DNA from: Gibbula magus
Lineage: Eukaryota; Mollusca; Gastropoda; Trochida; Trochidae
Reading direction: 5' to 3'
DNA length: 64,000 nucleotides
NCBI GenBank assembly: GCA_936450465.1
Contig: OW388299.1
Span: 41,241,548-41,305,547 of the forward strand
Shown: piece by piece, positions 58,565 through 64,000 of the stretch
How positions within the stretch are numbered: position 1 is the stretch's first letter
How the letters are laid out: the number at the start of each line of letters is the position of its first letter
Made by a program: the position numbers and the translations under genes
The notes under the pieces: generated by a model
Databases searched by the model: none
Told to the model about the DNA's origin: nothing
What the model saw: only the letters and a program-made list of their open reading frames with translations

Positions 58565-58800
58565 AATTGTCATGTTTGTTTGGACTTGAACTTTCAAGTG
58601 TTTGAGGATGTTTCTAAGTTGAGAACATTTGTTATTTACAAGACCATCTTTACTTTACCAAAAGCAAATCACTGTACATTACAATGAACAACAATTCAGT
58701 AATAAATTACTGTACAATTTTCGTAATCATCGCTTGTTAATAATTTGTGTTAAAATGAGAAAATGATTTAAATTTATGAAAATCTCTAACATAAGGACGA

Positions 58801-59062
58801 CCAATTTTAACTTATTGGTACCACCAAAGGTGCCAATTGTACCATGGTTTTTTTAAAAATGTATTATATCTTTAGATATATGATTTTTTTTATCGGTCGT
58901 TGTTGCACCATACGGTACGGTTGTTTATGGGCCCAAAAACGTGACTAAGCTACTAATCTGGAATGTCTATCATACAGAAATGTTAACAAGAGATATAATA
59001 CATTTAAAAAAACCATGGTAGAATTTGCCACCTTTGGTGGTACCAATAAGTTAAAATTGGGA
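58801..59062. repeat. Subterminal inverted repeat at the right end of the transposon
   Basis: AATTTTAACTTATTGGTACC and following bases at 58801-58870 are inverted at 58991-59062, with the element's unique sequence in the loop. GGTACCACC and GGTGGCAA boxes also occur in the left end (53285-53300). These are candidates for repeated transposase-binding sites. Confidence 0.68.
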
Positions 59063-59082
59063 GTTGGGCTCAAGGACTATAT

Positions 59083-60715
59083 GTGCTACAAACTATTAAG
59101 TATTTGCAAGATATATGTTGTATTTCACTGTTTCACGCGACTTCCTTGTGCACAAAATTGTAAATTCAATTATTCATTTCATGGATCTTTATAACGATTG
59201 GAGAAAGATAAAACCTATTCATGAGTAAGAATGAACTGCAGATGCAAAATAGAAAGTGATGAAATGTTCAACCTAAAAACAGAGATGCTTGTTAAACTTT
59301 CTTTCCCATTAATTTGCGTATTTGAGTATTGTAAAAGACTGATAACATTAATAACTGTTTTGATTTGTATATCTTTGTATTCCTGAGATTTCGTATCTGT
59401 CTGTTTTATGTTGAACTAAATATATTTTGTTACACATGAACTGTCTAGAGTATTCAATATTATGTTTGCAGTGGAAAACTAGACATATGTTTGTCAGCAA
59501 TCCACCTGATGCATCCTCGCTGTCACCATCAGAATTAATTGAGGCCCAAAGTACCAGATTTACTTTTTCCCCCTTTTTTATACAAAAGACTCGATTCTAT
59601 ATACAGGCTGACTTTATGTTCAAAACAGAGAGTGGAAAATGCCAAATGATATTTGTTGTAAGATCAGGATAATTATTTAAATATCCCCCGACTGTTGTTC
59701 AAAGGCACTCAGGATGTGGAATTGTATTCGAACTTGCGGCAAAGTGTTAAAAATACTTAAGTAAGTTTATATATAAGTAAATTGATAATGTTTCCGCAAT
59801 GGTAATGAAGTCAAGACATCATAATGTCTTTATTGTCTCTACTTTAGTAATATATGGTTTATTTAGAAAAAACAAGGCCACCGGCCCATATTACGAGTAA
59901 ACAAAAACCACAATAAAACTGTGTATTGAGCACCAGTAGTTGTGATGTACAAATGTTTGGCATTAAGTATCAATGCATTATATTATTATCTCTAATCATA
60001 GTTTATGGATAAATTTGGTTGCAAACGCGTGAATTCGGAAAACAATTTTTGTAATCTAAATAAATTTAAAGCAACGAGTATTTTAGTGACCGAATGCTTT
60101 GTTTCCTTTCCGGAACAAACAGCAGTTATCAATGTATACCGGTCTAATACAATTATGATTGAAATAATGCTAAATAGTAAAACTAGTTTCCCTCAATCAA
60201 CATCAAATATATAATTACAAATAATCTAATCTAGAATTTCTTGAAACGCTTAGTCTATTTCTTTCTTTTGTTTTAATTTGAAAGATGTGGAATACCAAAG
60301 GATCTGATGTCATCTAGATTCATTTGCCTATCCATGTATTATTGAAACACTATTTATCTAAATTTTCCAAGTCATTTTCATACTTATCTCAGACCAGCAC
60401 TGTTTGATGTGACACAATCTCCCGGCAATCTAACAGGGTAACACAGTATATATCATGTTTCTGCAAGAAGGCGTCACATCAACACATCATTACAGAAAGG
60501 TTACACAGAGCGCCTGGGGAATTCAGAGGTGAGCTTCCCATCTCTATATCTTTGTACTTATCTGCTGTTGGCTAACTGATATTTGTTAGGAATGAACACA
60601 TGGAGCAAATGGTTGTTTCCATCACAGTAACAATTAAGTGATAGGTATGGCTGATGATAAATATTACAAATAATACTAATTATACAAATGGGAGGATGCA
60701 TTCGTCACATACAAT
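59083..60715. repeat. Local tandem duplication, first copy (D1)
   Basis: It is nearly identical to 61632-63310 (offset about 2.55-2.59 kb). Parts resemble 10500-10790 and 9640-9930 of copy A, so D1/D2 descend from the same unit. The 69-codon ORF at 60005-60214 recurs at 62592-62801 with two base changes, both altering amino acids, so I do not call it a gene. The D1 end of the unit diverges after about 60715. Confidence 0.8.
60393..60528 (+). other. Conserved exon-like block, copy D1
   Basis: It has acceptor-like TTATCTCAG and donor-like CAGAG/GTGAGC. It is close to 9778-9916 although the surroundings are much more diverged. Confidence 0.4.
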
Positions 60716-61628
60716 ATTGTTTCTCTAATAAAGTTGTTAGGATTCCTAGACTGGCACTGCTGATGATAAAAGAGCACATAATTAAACTAAACTAACTTAT
60801 TATTGATATAAGATCAGGGTAATTATTAAAATCCCCCCTGTGTGTTGTTCAGCCGTGCTCAGGGTGTGGCATTTGAAGCCTCTGAAGCCGGACTTTGAGC
60901 TGGTGTTAAAATACTTGGTACTTAAATTCATAATGCTTAGGCAATGACAATGACGTCCAGACACCCTATGTCAGTGAAACGTCCGTGCTAACACGAAGAT
61001 GCAGTAGCATTCATTAATGGCCTTGCTATCTTTGTATATGGTTTTGTCGAGGAGTTGATGGCAGTCACTGGATTTGCAGCAGAATCTAATAAAAGGCTGA
61101 GTTATCACGTAAATAGAGATTATTACCCGAGGAAATGTGTCATATGATTTTTACGAAACGAGTGTGGATTTTTGTGTTGTCCGAGCGAGAACGAGGGCTA
61201 TACACAAAATAGCAATCACTCAGTTGCATTGCAAGATAGGAATGTAATTATGTCAGTACATGACATCATAGTGTATGACGTCACAAAGTCTTGACGTCAA
61301 GGCAGTTCAGCCGGCGACTCTTGCATGCTGCTTCGGAAACATAGAATCAACATTATTTGCTATTTAATACTTTACTGTCGTGTGACGTTAAATAGGTATG
61401 CTCAAAATGCATGTTATATTTAGAAAAACTAATTCCTATGACCATTATGAAAACTTTAATACCCGGCATATCGTTACCCGCTTGGTTAAGAATGTGTGTC
61501 AGATCTTTTATTGTGACGGCTCCTGTTAAACTGCATCAACTCAATAACTATCTAAAATATATCCCTACATCTCTTTCTTTATCCAACATTGTAAATGAAT
61601 TACTCCTTCTGTCTAAGCAAAAAATCAC
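60716..61628. repeat. Diverged unit sequence between D1 and D2
   Basis: 60985-61115 resembles 11995-12130 of copy A (CGTGCTAACACGAAGATGCA, TTGCTATCTTTGTAT). 61590-61631 is the empty target of the large transposon. No gene was recognised. The ORF at 61411-61713 crosses the joint and is not supported. Confidence 0.55.
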
Positions 61629-62047
61629 CTATGTGCTACAAACTATTAAGTATTTGCAAGATATATGTTGTATTTCACTGTTTCACGCGACTTCCTTGTG
61701 CACAAAATTGTAAATTCAATTATTCATTTCATGAACTTTGATTTCATGGATCTTTATAACGACTGGAAAATGATAAAACCTATTCATGAGTAAGAATGAA
61801 CTGCAGATGCAAAATAGAAAGTGATGAAATGTTCAACCTAAAAACAGAGATGCTTGTTAAACTTTCTTTCCCTATATTTGCGTATTTGAGTATAATAAGA
61901 GACTGATAACATTAATAACTGTTTTGATTTGTATATCTTTGTATTCCTGAGATTTCGTATCAGTCTGTTTTATGTTGAACTAAATATATTTGGTTACACA
62001 TGAACTGTCTAGAGTATTCAATATTATGTTTGCAGTGGAAACATATA

Positions 62048-62068
62048 TTATATATATATATATATATA
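62048..62068. repeat. (TA)n microsatellite
   Basis: The TA run is present only in D2. D1 reads GAAAACTAGACATATG at the same place. Confidence 0.85.
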
Positions 62069-62979
62069 GACATATGTTTGTCAGCAATCCACCTGATGCA
62101 TCCTCGCTGTCACCATCATAATTAATTGAGGCCCAAAGTACCAGATTTACTTTTTTCCCCTTTTTTATACAAAAGACTCGATTCTATATACAGGCTGACT
62201 TTATGTTCAAAACAGAGAGTGGAAAATGCCAAATGATATATGTTGTAAGATCAGGATAATTATTTAAATATCCCCCGACTGTTGTTCAAAGACACTCAGG
62301 ATGTGGAATTGTATTCGAACTTGGAGCAAAGTGTTAAAAATACTTAAGTAAGTTTATATATAAGTAAATTGATAATGTTTCTGCAATGGTAATGAAGTCA
62401 AGACATCATAATGTCTTTATTGTCTCTACTTTAGTAATATATGGTTTATTTAGAAAAAACAAGGCCACCGGCCCATATTACGAGTAAACAAAAACCACAA
62501 TAAAACTGTGTATGGAGCACCAGTAGTTGTGATGTACAAATGTTTGGCATTAAGTATCAATGCATTATATTATTATCTCTAATCATAGTTTATGGATAAA
62601 TTTGGTTGCAAACGCGTGAATTCGGAAAACAATTTTTGTAATCTAAATAAATTTAAAGCAACGAGTATTTTAGTGAACGAATGCTTTGTTTCCTTTCCGG
62701 AACAAACAGCAGTTATCAATGTATACCGGTCTAATACAATTATGATTGAAATAATGCTAAATAGTAAAATTAGTTTCCCTCAATCAACATCAAATATATA
62801 ATTACAAATAATCTAATCTAGAATTTCTTGAAACGCTTAGTCTATTTCTTTCTTTTGTTTCAATTTGAAAGATGTGGAATACCAAAGGATCTGATGTCAT
62901 CTAGATTCATTTGCCTATCCATGTATTATTGAAACACTATTTAACTAAATTTTCCAAGTCATTTTGATACTTATCTCAG

Positions 62980-63115
62980 ACCAGCACTGTTTGATGTGAC
63001 ACAATCTCCCGGCAATCTAACAGGGTAACACAGTTTATATCATGTTTCTGCAAGAAGGCGTCACATCAACACATCATTACAGAAAGGTTACACAGAGCGC
63101 CTGGGGAATTCAGAG
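62980..63115 (+). other. Conserved exon-like block, copy D2
   Basis: This is the same block as 60393-60528 with the same splice-like borders. Confidence 0.4.
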
Positions 63116-63374
63116 GTGAGCTTCCTATCTCTACATCATTGTACTTATTTGATGTTGTTTAACTGATATGTCTTCGGTAGGAACACATAAGGCAAATGGT
63201 TATTTCCGTTGCAGTAACAATTGAGTGAGGGAATGGCATGGCTGATACAAATGTAGACCAATACTTTTATGATAATGGGATTATGAATTCATCAGCAGTT
63301 AAATCACACTGACCTCATCCTTTGTTATCTGCTTCCATTATTATTCAGTAAATGACAGTTGCACACCATATCAA

Positions 63375-63872
63375 TTAAAGGTACATCCATTTTGTTGTTG
63401 GGGGTCACATATTCCAAACGTTATAAATGATGTTACTTTATCGGAAAGTGCCGACTGTTACCGAAAACTACCATTTTGATCTTAGTCAACTTAGTATATT
63501 GACGATATGAAGGTAAAAGTAGTGATTTCTGTTCGAAAACCGGACAATGTACAGCGTGTGGCGCGCGCCAATGAGTCAAACGTAATTTTTTAATCTTATT
63601 TATAACAGACAAACTGATATATTTGAGTTGATCATGTTTAATAGGTCATATAACTACTGTGCATGTAAATGGGACGTGTTGTTTCGGTTTCTGCAAATGC
63701 AGAATGATATCACTCGATTTTAATTGGGAACTAGTAATTATGATATATTTGGCGATTGGAGATGTATATACAAGCTGAGTGAATTTATTTGCACTGTAAA
63801 CAGCACATATATTGAGATGGAACATATTAAAGACAAATAACATTTTCTTAAAATCAATGGATGCACCTTTAA
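63375..63872. mobile_element. MITE with TTAA target duplication
   Basis: TTAA lies at 63375-63378 and 63869-63872. Inside are inverted ends AGGTACATCCATT and AATGGATGCACCT (one mismatch). It is about 490 bp with no ORF of note. TTAA duplications point to piggyBac or Kolobok type elements. The interior (about 63500-63740) resembles intron 3 of the Crypton-like genes, without the Tc1 insertion. Confidence 0.75.
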
Positions 63873-64000
63873 GGAGAAATTTAATTTTCTTAACGTTTTT
63901 AACTAATTTTGTTAGATAAGCAATATTTGAAATGTAATTTAAGTAGATTAATGTCCTCGTAAATCTCTATTCCTTCGGGCCTTGGCTGCATCATTTTTAA
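63873..64000. repeat. Unit sequence continuing past the window
   Basis: It resembles 10140-10258 of copy A, ending with the conserved ATTCCTTCGGGCCTTGGCTG block. Confidence 0.65.

Larger units (their letters stand above)
53259..59079 (+). mobile_element. 5.8-kb TIR transposon encoding a PIN-like/CXC giant protein
   Basis: The left end TAGTCCATGAGCC and the right end GGCTCAAGGACTA are inverted repeats. Weaker inverted similarity continues for about 150 bp (GGTACCACC, GGTGGCAAA, ATGATAGAC and GAGTAGCTTA on the left have partners on the right). TAT flanks both sides (53256-53258 and 59080-59082). The duplicate flank at 61590-61660 has TAT once (61629-61631) and no insert, so the ends are fixed to the base. 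The right end also folds on itself (58801-58870 with 58991-59062). The element is full length; only its reading frame is broken. The superfamily is not recognised with confidence. The TAT duplication and the domain mix do not fit a family I can name. Confidence 0.87.
61632..63310. repeat. Local tandem duplication, second copy (D2)
   Basis: It is the partner of 59083-60715. It differs by a (TA)n expansion at about 62048-62068 and scattered substitutions. No coding gene is present. Confidence 0.8.

Noticed and set aside
60005..60214. 69-codon ORF pair with 62592-62801
   Set aside because: The two copies differ at two bases, both changing amino acids, as expected of neutral duplicated DNA.

Overview
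This window is eukaryotic nuclear DNA from an invertebrate, most likely a mollusc; that assignment is an inference from the repeat content and not proven. It is AT-rich, has no recognisable host protein-coding gene, no bacterial gene spacing and no CRISPR. Nearly everything that can be interpreted is mobile DNA or duplicated non-coding DNA. The background carries GT-AG introns, tRNA-derived SINEs, DIRS, Crypton-like, Tc1 and Helentron-like elements, and TIR transposons.

Layout. (1) 1-2963: the 3' half of a GC-rich DIRS-type tyrosine-recombinase retrotransposon (RT, RNase H, recombinase, internal complementary region, terminal repeat). (2) 2964-26187: a tandem array of a roughly 9.4-9.7 kb non-coding unit: copy A, copy B and the start of copy C. 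The copies act as natural empty sites for each other, so several insertions can be delimited to the base, including a 1003-bp element (20547-21549) made almost wholly of 21-22 bp units centred on CCTAATTAGG. (3) 26188-43149: a 17-kb composite insertion that splits copy C. It starts with a virus-like protein fragment and then carries two head-to-tail copies (X, Y) of a multi-exon tyrosine-recombinase (Crypton-like) gene. Its 5' exons are tiny, phase-1 symmetric modules of 60-72 nt. A dead Tc1 element sits in intron 3, Helentron-like (HINE-like) elements sit in intron 2 of copy Y, and a 5.3-kb internal duplication in Y repeats exons 3-6. (4) 43150-53255: the rest of copy C, two related tandem-repeat arrays (about 170 bp and 150 bp periods), SINE-like repeats, fold-back elements and strongly diverged pieces of the 9.4-kb unit, one inverted. 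(5) 53259-59079: a full-length 5.8-kb DNA transposon with terminal inverted repeats and a TAT target duplication. It encodes a very large protein with two N-terminal CxxC/HxxxC fingers, a conserved FDQ-type central region, a PIN/FEN1-like nuclease domain, a cysteine-rich CXC-type cluster and an acidic tail. The reading frame is interrupted by two frameshifts and two stops. (6) 59083-64000: a local tandem duplication (about 2.6 kb) of diverged unit sequence, with a TTAA-flanked MITE in the second copy.

The most unusual items are the PIN/CXC transposon with its empty site next door, the microexon-built Crypton-like gene, the palindrome-array element, and a compensatory base-pair change in the terminal hairpin of the HINE-like elements. 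All large coding regions carry at least one disabling lesion, except the recombinase domain of copy X, which is open but has lost the His of its HxxR motif. The window therefore reads as a graveyard of elements rather than an active system, though sister copies elsewhere in the genome could be intact.
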